DNA of 21,456 bases from VGWB01 sp964480945 (GTDB lineage Bacteria; Bacteroidota; Ignavibacteria; UBA10030), in contig CAYZRX010000068.1 of assembly GCA_964480945.1 (NCBI GenBank), forward strand, positions 1 through 21,456, read 5' to 3'. Below are positions 7,369-14,817 of the stretch, piece after piece; the stretch's first letter is position 1, and each line of letters opens with the position of its first letter. The position numbers and the translations under genes are program-made. The notes below the pieces were generated by a model. The model was given only the letters and a program-made list of their open reading frames with translations, searched no databases and had not been told where the DNA came from.

Positions 7369-8130
7369 ATGGCTGCGAAAATATTGCTGGTTGATGACGA
7401 CAAGGATCGGAGAGATTCTGTCCGGGTGATTCTGAAGTCAAGCGAATATCTTGTCGTTGAAGCGGCTGATTATGCGAATGCCCTCTCCTTGCTTGCAGGC
7501 GAGAAGTTCGACTTGATACTGCTCGACATTACACTACCTGACAAAAGTGGTTTCCGGGTTCTTGAGTTTCTCGAGAAGAACCATATAGCCAGCAAGGTGA
7601 TGGTAATAACGGGAACGCTAGGAGTTGCGAATGTAATCAGGAGCGCAACCCCCGGGGGGCGGGAGCATATCACAAAACCATACAATCCGGACGATCTCTT
7701 GAAGTCCATCAAGCATGTCCTCTCCGACCGATCTCAGACAATCTTCAAACTCCAGATCATCAAAGCCGGGGATTTCATAAAAAGCACCCCTACGGGTGAT
7801 CTTGATATGAAGACCAGCAGGGAGGGGCTCGAAGAAATCGCTGCAACTGGTACTGATCTTCGAGACTACACAGTCCTCATCGACCTTCGAGATGTGAAAT
7901 CTCGGTTGTCGACAACCGACATATACGACCTTGCATCCGAGCTTGTAAAATACGGTCAAACCTTCCGCAGGAAGACAGCGGTGCTCGCTCGGGATGATGC
8001 GGATATTGACCAGGCGAAGTTCTTTGAAAATGTCGCCCAAAACCGGGGCTTCAGTGTCAGGACATTCACGGTTTTTGAAGATGCCGTAATCTGGCTTTCG
8101 AGCATCACTCAAGTCGCAGAGGATCAATAG
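7369..8130 (+). CDS. Response regulator with C-terminal SpoIIAA/STAS-like domain, no DNA-binding domain
   Basis: The start is ATG 7369, just after a GGAGG at 7360-7364; ATG 7351 has no ribosome site. Residues about 4-122 are a receiver domain: the acidic pocket D9-D10-D11, the phospho-acceptor D53 in L-L-D-I-T-L-P, T81 in V-I-T-G-T, and K103 in I-T-K-P-Y. Residues about 130-253 lack any helix-turn-helix. They read V-L-I-D-L-R-D-V followed by helices and W-L near the end, which fits a SpoIIAA-like/STAS-type fold (inferred from pattern only). Phosphorylation would therefore control a protein-protein interaction rather than transcription. No histidine kinase is encoded nearby. The loop before K103 (S-A-T-P-G-G-R-E-H) departs from the usual G-A-x-x-Y/F sequence. 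Confidence 0.85.
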   Translation: MAAKILLVDDDKDRRDSVRVILKSSEYLVVEAADYANALSLLAGEKFDLILLDITLPDKSGFRVLEFLEKNHIASKVMVITGTLGVANVIRSATPGGREHITKPYNPDDLLKSIKHVLSDRSQTIFKLQIIKAGDFIKSTPTGDLDMKTSREGLEEIAATGTDLRDYTVLIDLRDVKSRLSTTDIYDLASELVKYGQTFRRKTAVLARDDADIDQAKFFENVAQNRGFSVRTFTVFEDAVIWLSSITQVAEDQ

Positions 8131-8131
8131 C

Positions 8132-8275
8132 ATAAACACTGTACTTCTCATCGGTGGATTTGTTCTCGGGAGCTGCATACCAATCGGAGTTACCTTGGGC
8201 ATACGCCGGGACAAATTTGACGTTGAGCAATTCACGCCGGGTGTGAACGTTGAGCTTGAACATGGGCATTCGTAA
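8132..8275 (+). pseudogene. Small membrane-protein frame with ATA in place of a start codon
   Basis: Beginning one base after the response-regulator stop, a 47-residue frame reads I-N-T-V-L-L-I-G-G-F-V-L-G-S-C-I-P-I-G-V-T-L-G-I-R-R, then a polar tail ending E-H-G-H-S and TAA at 8273-8275. It has one hydrophobic segment followed by an R-R stop-transfer signal, so it looks like a genuine small membrane protein. AGAGGAT at 8118-8124 is well placed as a ribosome site for the ATA codon at 8132, but no ATG, GTG or TTG is available near it. Either a start codon was mutated to ATA or ATA is used. I do not recognise the family. Confidence 0.35.
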
Positions 8276-8293
8276 TAGCAATGAGGTGAGCGC

Positions 8294-8503
8294 ATGGAAG
8301 AAAAACAAGTAGTTGTCGCCGAATATGAAAATGAGATCGATGCTGAAATTGCAAAGGGACATCTTGAAGCATCAGGCATTCCAGCGTTCATAATCAAAGA
8401 CGATGGGGGTGGAATGCTTCCATCGCTACAGGATGCGCAAGGTGTTCAGTTGGTGGTTGCTGAAACTCACAGAGAGAAAGCCAAGAAAATACTTCAGGCA
8501 TAA
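8294..8503 (+). CDS. DUF2007-type putative signal-transducing protein
   Basis: A 69-residue protein starts at ATG 8294 behind GAGGTG (8284-8289). It fits the DUF2007 pattern: an N-terminal beta strand (Q-V-V-V-A-E-Y), a helix rich in E/A (E-I-D-A-E-I-A-K-G-H-L-E-A-S-G-I), a second strand with I-I-K-D-D-G-G-G, and a terminal strand-helix V-Q-L-V-V-A-E-T-H-R-E-K-A-K-K-I-L. The family folds like the ACT/PII-related small alpha-beta domains and is often described as 'putative signal transducing protein'; no ligand is established. It is cytoplasmic, and its place right after a response regulator is compatible with a signalling role. Confidence 0.85.
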   Translation: MEEKQVVVAEYENEIDAEIAKGHLEASGIPAFIIKDDGGGMLPSLQDAQGVQLVVAETHREKAKKILQA

Positions 8504-8613
8504 TCTTATTCAACTTATCAAAGAAGTATTAATAGAATTCCCCTATGGGTCTCTGCATGTCGCCGTGTAACTGAACAGCCGAAAGGCACGAGATAAGAAA
8601 GGAGGAGAAATCT

Positions 8614-9015
8614 ATGAAGAGATGCGTGGGCGTGTGGATCGACCATAGGAAAGCGGTCATTGTACGTTTAACAGATGATGTGGAGGAGATACATTCAATC
8701 GTATCCGGCATGGAAAAACATGTTCGTTATTCAGGAGGAGAACCAGAGGATCAACAAGAGCACCGGTTTACCAACCATCTCAAAGAGTACTATGCTAAAG
8801 TCATATCATTTCTTCATGATGCGGATTCTATTCTCATACTTGGTCCCGGCGAAGCAAAGGGCGAATTCAAGACACGTCTTGAGAGCGAAGCGCTCGGCGG
8901 TCGGGTCGTTGGTATCGAAACAGTTGACAAGATGACTGATCGTCAGGTTGCGGCAAAAGTCCGGGAACACTTTCCCAATTCGGCTGACGAAATCCAGCAA
9001 AGTAAGAAACACTGA
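8614..9015 (+). CDS. Conserved hypothetical protein (W-I-D-H start, G-P-G-E-A-K-G motif)
   Basis: A 133-residue soluble protein starts at ATG 8614 behind a near-consensus AAAGGAGG (8598-8605). It opens with V-G-V-W-I-D-H-R-K-A-V-I-V, has a variable polar middle, then L-I-L-G-P-G-E-A-K-G-E-F and G-I-E-T-V-D-K-M-T-D-R-Q-V-A-A-K-V-R. I recall closely similar unnamed proteins across environmental bacteria. The layout of strands and the G-P-G-x-x-K/R-x-x-F-like motif recall domain 3 of archaeal/eukaryotic release-factor-like (baeRF) proteins. That link is a suggestion only, and no catalytic residue can be assigned. It sits 45 bases before bacterioferritin, in the same direction and with a similar ribosome site, so the two are probably co-transcribed. 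Confidence 0.75.
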   Translation: MKRCVGVWIDHRKAVIVRLTDDVEEIHSIVSGMEKHVRYSGGEPEDQQEHRFTNHLKEYYAKVISFLHDADSILILGPGEAKGEFKTRLESEALGGRVVGIETVDKMTDRQVAAKVREHFPNSADEIQQSKKH

Positions 9016-9060
9016 AATTATTCTAACGGATTCCGGACGAGCACCAAAAGGAGAACATCT

Positions 9061-9540
9061 ATGAAAGGCAATGAAAAATTGCTCGCGGTGCTTGATCAGC
9101 TATTGGCTGATGAACTTACCGCCATCAACCAGTATATGGTGCATTCTGAAATGTGCGAGAACTGGGGTTATAACAAGCTTCACGTGGATATCAGAAAACA
9201 AGCAATGGATGAAATGCACCATGCCGAGTGGCTTATCGAACGAATAATATTCTTTGAGGGTACGCCGACGGTTTCCAAACTTAACACGATAAAAATCGGC
9301 AAGACTGTATCAGAAATGATCAACAACGACAACAGCGACGAACTTGATGCTGTGCGCTCTTATAATGAAGCAATCAAACTCGCTCGTGCAGTCGACGATC
9401 AAGGTAGTGTTGACCTGCTCTCCAAGATACTGAAGATGGAAGAAGGTCACGTCGACTGGGCAGAGATACAACGCGCACAGATCGAGCAAATGGGTATGGA
9501 AAACTATCTGGTTAATCAAGCTGAAGGCGCGGCAAACTAG
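9061..9540 (+). CDS. bfr: Bacterioferritin
   Basis: A 159-residue protein, the normal length for the family, starts at ATG 9061 behind AAAAGGAGA (9047-9055). All six di-iron ferroxidase ligands are present at the standard positions: E18, E51, H54, E94, E127 and H130. M52, the residue that binds bridging haem in bacterioferritin dimers, is also present. The protein should assemble into a 24-subunit cytoplasmic shell that oxidises Fe(II) with oxygen or peroxide and stores it as mineral. No bacterioferritin-associated ferredoxin is seen nearby. The neighbours (DUF2007, lmo0937-type and DUF3185-type proteins) suggest a stress-responsive block. The call could only be confused with the related Dps, whose ligands differ. 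Confidence 0.96.
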   Translation: MKGNEKLLAVLDQLLADELTAINQYMVHSEMCENWGYNKLHVDIRKQAMDEMHHAEWLIERIIFFEGTPTVSKLNTIKIGKTVSEMINNDNSDELDAVRSYNEAIKLARAVDDQGSVDLLSKILKMEEGHVDWAEIQRAQIEQMGMENYLVNQAEGAAN

Positions 9541-9587
9541 TGCCATCACCAAAAAATAATCTTGTGTTCTTCAGACCTCACCTCTCG

Positions 9588-9660
9588 AAGGGATCCCTTT
9601 GGGACTAACCCTCTCCTGAGAGGAGAGGGAACAAAGCCTCTTCCCCTCTGAGGGGAAGGT
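9588..9660 (+). repeat. Cluster of three short palindromes (REP-like)
   Basis: Three close inverted repeats lie in a 277-base gap: AAGGGATCCCTT (9588-9599), CCCTCTCCT/AGGAGAGGG with a GAG loop (9609-9617 with 9621-9629), and CTTCCCCT/AGGGGAAG with a CTG loop (9640-9647 with 9651-9658). The composition (C/T runs answered by G/A runs) resembles dispersed extragenic palindromes common in this part of bacterial diversity. The first could also serve as an end for the bacterioferritin transcript. The rest of the gap, to 9817, shows only the ribosome site of the next gene. Confidence 0.6.
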
Positions 9661-9817
9661 CAGGATGGGGTCTGTTTCATATATCGAGCCGCTCAAGAAA
9701 ACACCAGAAGACTTATTTGAAACGGCACTAGCATGCCGTCCACCTCAACATCAGTGGGGTTGGGCCATGGCTCGCTACTGCGTTGAACATTGATCCAAGA
9801 GAGAAAGGATACTTGTC

Positions 9818-9967
9818 ATGCTCTATATTATCGCTGTTGTTCTTATCGTGTTGTGGCTCCTGGGGTTACTCTCTTCCTACACGATGGGTGGTTTCATTCA
9901 CATCCTTCTGGTGATCGCCATTGTGGTCGTCTTGCTTAGAGTCATTCGCGGGCGAAAACCCGTGTGA
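9818..9967 (+). CDS. lmo0937-family small membrane protein (copy 2)
   Basis: A 49-residue protein starts at ATG 9818, with GAGAAAGGA at 9800-9808. It begins M-L-Y-I-I-A-V-V-L-I-V-L-W-L-L-G-L-L-S-S-Y, then G-G-F-I-H-I-L-L-V-I-A-I-V-V-V-L-L-R-V-I-R-G-R and a two-residue tail. This is the canonical length and start for the family. It is very similar to the copy at 6782, including at DNA level over the last 80 bases, so the two arose by duplication. Two short membrane segments make up nearly the whole protein. Biochemical function is unknown; the family is usually associated with stress. Confidence 0.85.
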   Translation: MLYIIAVVLIVLWLLGLLSSYTMGGFIHILLVIAIVVVLLRVIRGRKPV

Positions 9968-10013
9968 CTATTTCGAGGGGCCGGGTATGGAGAATCAAAA
10001 CGAAGGTTGATCT

Positions 10014-10220
10014 ATGAACAAAGCAGTCTCGCTCGCACTTCTTGCCGGCGGCATTCTTCTTCTGATCTTTGGCATCATTGCGTATGACTCATCCAGCTCT
10101 GACATTTCTCGGTTTTTCACCGGCTCAGCCACCGATAAGTCGATATGGATGTTGGTGGGCGGCGTTGTCGTGACCGTTCTGGGGCTGGTGGGTCTGTTAC
10201 GCGTGTCGAGGAAGAATTGA
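10014..10220 (+). CDS. DUF3185-type small membrane protein
   Basis: A 68-residue protein starts at ATG 10014 behind GAAGG (10001-10005). Two membrane segments (residues about 6-23, L-A-L-L-A-G-G-I-L-L-L-I-F-G-I-I-A-Y, and about 44-62, I-W-M-L-V-G-G-V-V-V-T-V-L-G-L-V-G-L-L) flank a short polar loop with D-S-S-S-S-D-I-S-R-F-F-T-G. That loop, followed by D-K-S-I-W, is characteristic of the DUF3185 family, whose function is not known. It lies 46 bases after the lmo0937-type gene and is probably co-transcribed with it. Confidence 0.8.
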   Translation: MNKAVSLALLAGGILLLIFGIIAYDSSSSDISRFFTGSATDKSIWMLVGGVVVTVLGLVGLLRVSRKN

Positions 10221-10447
10221 GAATGGTTTCTCATCCATCGCGGAATAACGCCGCCTGAACATCTGGTGGATCCTGCCGCACCACCGGCGGTACAGTCTTC
10301 TGCTCGGGTCATGGTAAAGAACGATGTTAGACCCGTTGCAGGTTGGTGGCAGCACAACGTAAAAAAAAGTCAGAAAGGCTTCAGCAAGTCACAGCAATCC
10401 AAGGAATTACTTCTCTGTTAAGTACATAGTAATCAAAGGACGAAACC

Positions 10448-11464
10448 GTGAAATCTTTAACCAAGGTCTTTGCCCTGCTCGTAGCATTGAATACGGGTGC
10501 ATGGATAGTACCGCAAGAGGCATCTGCCCAGCAGGTATCTGTGAGCTTTCGACTTTTTTATGATGAATTGAGCCCCTATGGCATGTGGGTAGACTATCCA
10601 AACTACGGATACGTTTGGATGCCTAATGAAGGTCCCGGATTCAGTCCTTATGTTACTGCCGGCCACTGGGTGTTTACCGATGACGGTTGGACGTGGGTTT
10701 CCGATTATCCCTGGGGATGGGCAACTTTCCACTATGGTCGCTGGGATTACGATAATGTTTACGGTTGGTTTTGGGTTCCTGATGATGAATGGGGTCCTGC
10801 CTGGGTATCGTGGAGAAGATCTCCCGGTTATTTCGGTTGGGCACCTTTAAGACCTGGCATCAGCGTGAGTATAGCTTTTGGCAGGGAATACCACGAACGA
10901 AACGAACGCTGGATATTTGTAAGAGACAGGGATATTACAAGGCCCGACATTGGTCGCTATTATGTCAATCGAACCCACAACGCTATGATCATCAATAATT
11001 CAACGGTGATAGTGAATACACGAAAAGACGACAGGCGCAATGCCACCTATATTACGGGTCCCGATAGAGATGACGTCCAAAAGGTCACGCACACAACGGT
11101 CAAGCCGGTTGCTATTCGGGAAGCTGGCCAGCCGGGTCAACATCTGAGCAATCGCGAGCTGCAGATATACAGGCCACAAGTACAAAAAAGGAGCGGCAAT
11201 GGACAGAACCCTGCTCCATCCAAAGTGATGAAATTGAATGAGCTGAGACCCGCATCAGAAAGCAACGCGGGAAATCGGCAGCAGCAACCGCGTACGGTAA
11301 CTCCAGCCAAGAAGGGTCAACCACCACAGCCGAAGGCTGTTAAGCCATCCAGCAGTAAGGAAAAGAAAAAGCAACCACAGAACGTAACTCCATCCAAGAA
11401 AAATGGCGAGTCGCAACCCAAGGCCAATCAAGACAAAAAGGAACAAAGGAAACGGGAATCATGA
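10448..11464 (+). CDS. Exported W/Y-rich DUF6600-type protein with basic C-terminal tail
   Basis: The start is GTG 10448, with AAAGGA seven bases ahead and no competing ATG. A signal peptide ends A-S-A-Q at about residue 28. Residues about 35-150 are extremely rich in Trp, Tyr and Gly, with recurring units such as Y-G-x-W-V, G-H-W-V-F, G-W-T-W-V-S-D-Y-P-W-G-W-A and H-Y-G-R-W, matching the DUF6600 pattern. From about residue 235 the chain becomes low-complexity, rich in Pro, Gln, Lys and Ser, and ends strongly basic. The protein is probably periplasmic or outer-membrane associated; the family's function is unknown. The basic tail might bind nucleic acid or anionic surface polymer (inference). 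A lipoprotein gene follows 83 bases later. Confidence 0.85.
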   Translation: MKSLTKVFALLVALNTGAWIVPQEASAQQVSVSFRLFYDELSPYGMWVDYPNYGYVWMPNEGPGFSPYVTAGHWVFTDDGWTWVSDYPWGWATFHYGRWDYDNVYGWFWVPDDEWGPAWVSWRRSPGYFGWAPLRPGISVSIAFGREYHERNERWIFVRDRDITRPDIGRYYVNRTHNAMIINNSTVIVNTRKDDRRNATYITGPDRDDVQKVTHTTVKPVAIREAGQPGQHLSNRELQIYRPQVQKRSGNGQNPAPSKVMKLNELRPASESNAGNRQQQPRTVTPAKKGQPPQPKAVKPSSSKEKKKQPQNVTPSKKNGESQPKANQDKKEQRKRES

Positions 11465-11547
11465 GAGGGAAAGCTACAACAATGTTTACGCGGGCCAGTC
11501 TACCCATCTCTATCAATAAACTCTCTAACCAATCAAAAAGGAGAACC

Positions 11548-11967
11548 ATGAAAAACACAATATTCACCATCGCTGTCATAGGATGTGTGGCAGGAATATT
11601 TTTAGCGGGTTGTGGAAAGACATCAGAACAGAAAATTGAGGGAGCCAAACAAGATTTGGAGCAGGCAAAAGCCGATTACCAGGCAGAATGGCAAAAATTC
11701 AAGACCGAGTCTGAAGAGCAAATCAAAGCCAATGAAGCCAAGATTGATGCATTCAAAGAAAAGATGGAAAAAGCCGGTACGAAGGCTAAAGCAAAGTACA
11801 GCAAGGCGGTGGCGGAGTTAGAGCAAAAAAATAAAGAGCTCAAGCAAAAGTTGGAAGATTATAAAGATGAGGGGAGGGGCAAATGGGAAGAGTTCAAGAC
11901 GAACTTCAAGCGGGATATGGATGCGGTTGGAAAAACAATGAATGATTTGTTCAAAGATAATGACTAG
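11548..11967 (+). CDS. Coiled-coil lipoprotein
   Basis: A 139-residue protein starts at ATG 11548, immediately after AAAAAGGAGAA (11535-11545); the in-frame ATG 11461 upstream lacks a ribosome site. A lipobox L-A-G-C lies at about residues 19-22, so the mature protein is lipid-anchored. The rest is a highly charged Lys/Glu/Ala helix with heptad-like spacing from about residue 30 to 120 (for example A-E-L-E-Q-K-N-K-E-L-K-Q-K-L-E) and few aromatic residues. It resembles the small coiled-coil stress proteins described as sll1863-like, but that link is weak. It may act as a spacer or tether in the periplasm. Confidence 0.8.
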   Translation: MKNTIFTIAVIGCVAGIFLAGCGKTSEQKIEGAKQDLEQAKADYQAEWQKFKTESEEQIKANEAKIDAFKEKMEKAGTKAKAKYSKAVAELEQKNKELKQKLEDYKDEGRGKWEEFKTNFKRDMDAVGKTMNDLFKDND

Positions 11968-11993
11968 CGGCAACTACCATGTTTTTAAATCTG

Positions 11994-12027
11994 CAGGAGA
12001 ACGACCCGAAGCTTGGTCGTTCTCCTG
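11994..12027 (+). terminator. Perfect 13-bp hairpin after the lipoprotein gene
   Basis: CAGGAGAACGACC (11994-12006) pairs with GGTCGTTCTCCTG (12015-12027) around an 8-nt loop, 27 bases after the stop codon. No T-tract follows on either strand, so termination is plausible by position but not proven. Confidence 0.55.
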
Positions 12028-12085
12028 TAAACGCTTTGGACATCAGATACCCATGGAAGTAACCAGCCGCTTAGGAATCTCGTCC

Positions 12086-12099
12086 CCTCAGGCCTGAGG
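12086..12099. repeat. 14-bp perfect palindrome upstream of the DUF3943 gene
   Basis: CCTCAGGCCTGAGG is fully self-complementary, 57 bases ahead of the next start codon. It could be a binding site for a dimeric regulator or a chance/REP-like palindrome. Confidence 0.35.
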
Positions 12100-12155
12100 T
12101 GGGGTGAACATATGGCAAAGGGGCGACGAAGTCTGGACAACGTAAAGGGAATACA

Positions 12156-13694
12156 ATGAAAACACTATGCATTTTGATTGTCTCGTTATTGTGTTCAGCA
12201 TTCCTTCAAGCACAGTATCTTACAAAGCTTGATAAACAATCGATATCAAGTCTGATTATCGGACAACGGCAGCAGCTCTACAGCATGGACTCCGAAAATC
12301 ATTCCTACCTGGATTTGAATCTCGGGAGACATTCATTGGGAGACACCGTTTACAACAAGTACGGTGATTTACGGAATGACAAACCGGAATTTAACACACA
12401 ATATCCCTGGTGGACGGTTGCTTTGAAGGTTACCGGAGCTAATGTTTTTACTTTTGCGATCGATCGATATTTTTTCAACTATGAGTTTTCGCGGGTAGGA
12501 TTCAATTCCTGGAAGCATAACATACAAACCGGCTGGGAATGGGATACAGACAGATTTGGCATGAACTTTATTGTGCATCCGTACTCCGGAAGCGCTTTTT
12601 TCAATGCTGCGCGCTCGAGCGGGTACGATTTTTGGGGATCAGCACCTTTTGCAGTTCTAGGCAGTTTGGAGTGGGAGTACTTTGGGGAAAACACCCTGCC
12701 GTCGTATAACGATGTTATCAACACGCCGGTCAACGGCATATTCCTTGGAGAAGTGTTTTATAGAATAGGCTCGGATATACTCGATGATCGAACAACGGGG
12801 TGGGAGAGATTCGGCCGGGAATTTTCTGTTTTCCTTCTTTCTCCCACGAGAGCCTTCAGCAGGTTCACACAGGGGAAACTGTTCAGAGTGACCTCGGAAG
12901 AGGTCTATCAGACAGAACCGCTGAACGTGACGTTGTCGAGCGGGATGCGTAGGGTCAATGAGGGACCACAGGGATCAAGCTTTTGGTCGGGACCTACAAA
13001 CTTCTGGTTTAACGTTCATCTTGACTATGGGAATCCGTTTGAAGTAAGGTCGCGGAAGCCTTTTGATTATTTCAAATTGAGGGTGGATCTTACAAAAGTA
13101 ACGGGAAGAAAAATACTGGACAATATCACAGGATACGGACTCCTGTTCGGCAAGAATGTTGTCCACTCTGGCGGCCTGGATATGCTGGTCGGGGGATTTC
13201 AACATTTTAACTACTTCGATAATAAGACGTTCGAATTAGCCACCATCGCGTTCGGTCCCGGAATAGTCTCTAAGCTGCCGGTAGGCTCGAAGTCCAATCT
13301 TTACACGAACCTCCATGTCGGCGTCGTACCGTTCGCCGGAAACAGTACATTCTATGGGCCTGACACTTCTCAGGTCAGGGATTATAACTATGGAGGAGGC
13401 GCGGAAGCAAAACTTGAAAGCACTCTCAATCTTGGATCTTGGGTAGGCGTTACATTCATAGGTTATTATTTCTGGGTTCGTACCTATGTGGGGCATGCCG
13501 GGGATCACCTTATCGGCCTTGTCAAACCCCGTATTGCATTTAAACTATTCAACAATCTCAGTATTGGATTTGAACATTCGGCGTACTATAGTGATCGATA
13601 CACACGTGATAATGGCGATTTTCATAAGGTAAGAACCGAACAGAAAGTCTTTCTGCAACTCTACTTCGAAAGTTTCAAGCAACAGGAAGAATGA
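12156..13694 (+). CDS. DUF3943 outer-membrane beta-barrel protein
   Basis: A 512-residue protein starts at ATG 12156, with AAAGGGA at 12143-12149. A signal peptide of about 19 residues ends F-L-Q-A-Q. The body matches the DUF3943 family as I know it: W-W-T-V-A-L-K-V-T-G-A-N-V-F-T-F-A-I-D-R, then N-I-Q-T-G-W-E-W-D-x-D-x-F-x-x-N-x-x-x-H-P-Y-x-G-S, then a long run of alternating aromatic strands to the end, as expected for an outer-membrane barrel. H-P-Y-S-G-S-A-F-F-N-A-A-R-S-S-G at about residue 140 is the most conserved signature. The function of the family is not established; members often sit near PAP2-type phosphatases. Here the first PAP2 gene is only 180 bases downstream, which suggests a shared envelope-lipid role. 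Confidence 0.88.
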   Translation: MKTLCILIVSLLCSAFLQAQYLTKLDKQSISSLIIGQRQQLYSMDSENHSYLDLNLGRHSLGDTVYNKYGDLRNDKPEFNTQYPWWTVALKVTGANVFTFAIDRYFFNYEFSRVGFNSWKHNIQTGWEWDTDRFGMNFIVHPYSGSAFFNAARSSGYDFWGSAPFAVLGSLEWEYFGENTLPSYNDVINTPVNGIFLGEVFYRIGSDILDDRTTGWERFGREFSVFLLSPTRAFSRFTQGKLFRVTSEEVYQTEPLNVTLSSGMRRVNEGPQGSSFWSGPTNFWFNVHLDYGNPFEVRSRKPFDYFKLRVDLTKVTGRKILDNITGYGLLFGKNVVHSGGLDMLVGGFQHFNYFDNKTFELATIAFGPGIVSKLPVGSKSNLYTNLHVGVVPFAGNSTFYGPDTSQVRDYNYGGGAEAKLESTLNLGSWVGVTFIGYYFWVRTYVGHAGDHLIGLVKPRIAFKLFNNLSIGFEHSAYYSDRYTRDNGDFHKVRTEQKVFLQLYFESFKQQEE

Positions 13695-13761
13695 GCTACT
13701 TTGTTCGTGCTTTCAAATGCCAGAATGAAAGGCGCTGATTGATAGCGTAATAAAAGCAAAG

Positions 13762-13872
13762 ATGAATCTAAACGCTTGGCTGGGCACAAAAAGTCTCAAA
13801 TGGATTCCCGCATTATCCACAATTGGTCTTGTTGTCATAATGAGTTGGCTGCTCTATAGAAACAAAGAATAA
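13762..13872 (+). CDS. 36-residue membrane microprotein, possibly coupled to PAP2 gene
   Basis: A short frame from ATG 13762 to TAA 13870-13872 encodes N-terminal polar residues (N-A-W-L-G-T-K-S-L-K), a single membrane segment (W-I-P-A-L-S-T-I-G-L-V-V-I-M-S-W-L-L-Y) and a charged end (R-N-K-E). The next gene's ATG follows after two bases, so translation could be coupled. The ribosome site is weak (AAAAGCAAAG). I recognise no family. Confidence 0.4.
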   Translation: MNLNAWLGTKSLKWIPALSTIGLVVIMSWLLYRNKE

Positions 13873-13874
13873 TC

Positions 13875-14756
13875 ATGACAAAGAAGCCAAAGAATCGGTT
13901 CATTCGTATGAATGTCATCATTATTTCGTTGGCTGTCATCGGCATGGTGAAACCGATGTATTCGCAGTCTCAGGCAAGGGATTCTACATTTCATCCGTAC
14001 CATGTTAATTACTGGGTAACAGGTGGTATCTTAATCGTGGGAATTCCGATAACAAATTTTGGAATACCCCAGTTGAACAAATCAACCATAACAGATGCAG
14101 AAATACAAGCATTGGACAGAAATGATATTAACCCAATTGACCGATGGGCTTTGAAACAGGATCCCTCGCAGATGGGTTACTACGGACATTTTTCAAATCA
14201 AGTGACTGGGGTTACAGTACTTTTTCCGTTACTCACATTGCTGGATCACAACATAAGGCAAGACTGGTTGGACGTGTTGCTTATTTATGCGGAGACCCAA
14301 GTAGTTGTAAATACTATATATCTCTATAGTCCTCTCGGACCATTTTTTCAAAATAGATTTCGTCCTGTTGTTTACTACGATGTGCTTGGTAACAGCCCTG
14401 AGAAAATGGGAGGCGTCAACCGCAATTCATTTTTCAGTGGCCATACTGCATCTGTCGCAACGGCAACCTATTTTGCCGCAAAGGTATTTTGTGATTATCA
14501 TCCGGAACTAGGATGGAAGAAATATCTTGTCTATGGTGCGGCGGGAATACCGCCACTTATCGTAGGATATCTAAGAATTAAAGCACTCATGCATTTTCCA
14601 TCGGACATAGTAGTCGGTTTTGGAGTAGGGGCATTATGCGGCATATTAATCCCAGAGTTTCATCGCATCAAAATTGAAAACGTTTCATTGGGGTTGTATC
14701 CTTCTTTTAAAGGAATGGGAATATGTATGAAATGGCAGCCGGATTTTTTAAAATAG
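13875..14756 (+). CDS. PAP2-superfamily phosphatase, subfamily A (copy 1)
   Basis: A 293-residue membrane protein starts at ATG 13875; an inner ATG at 13908 is an alternative, as no strong ribosome site is visible for either. The N-terminal segment at about 11-31 looks like a signal/anchor. PAP2 signatures are present but altered: R163-P164 in F-Q-N-R-F-R-P without the usual Lys seven residues earlier, F-S-G-H (187-190) instead of P-S-G-H, and R234-x5-H240-x3-D244 (L-R-I-K-A-L-M-H-F-P-S-D). The catalytic His190, Arg234, His240 and Asp244 are kept, so it could still dephosphorylate a lipid phosphate or diphosphate at the outer face of the inner membrane. A close paralogue with the same C-terminal W-Q-P-D-F-L-K lies at 18733. 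Confidence 0.85.
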   Translation: MTKKPKNRFIRMNVIIISLAVIGMVKPMYSQSQARDSTFHPYHVNYWVTGGILIVGIPITNFGIPQLNKSTITDAEIQALDRNDINPIDRWALKQDPSQMGYYGHFSNQVTGVTVLFPLLTLLDHNIRQDWLDVLLIYAETQVVVNTIYLYSPLGPFFQNRFRPVVYYDVLGNSPEKMGGVNRNSFFSGHTASVATATYFAAKVFCDYHPELGWKKYLVYGAAGIPPLIVGYLRIKALMHFPSDIVVGFGVGALCGILIPEFHRIKIENVSLGLYPSFKGMGICMKWQPDFLK

Positions 14757-14817
14757 GCGTGTGCACTTTTTAAAATGAATTTCGTTGTGTTTCTAACATA
14801 GAAGATTGGATATATCA

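Noticed and set aside
7618..8397. Open minus-strand frame of 259 residues opposite the response regulator
   Set aside because: Antisense to a receiver-domain gene with all key residues; the product has no recognisable domain and unusual composition.
11461..11547. In-frame ATG upstream of the coiled-coil lipoprotein
   Set aside because: It has no ribosome site and would place a polar extension ahead of a perfect lipoprotein signal; ATG 11548 has a strong site.
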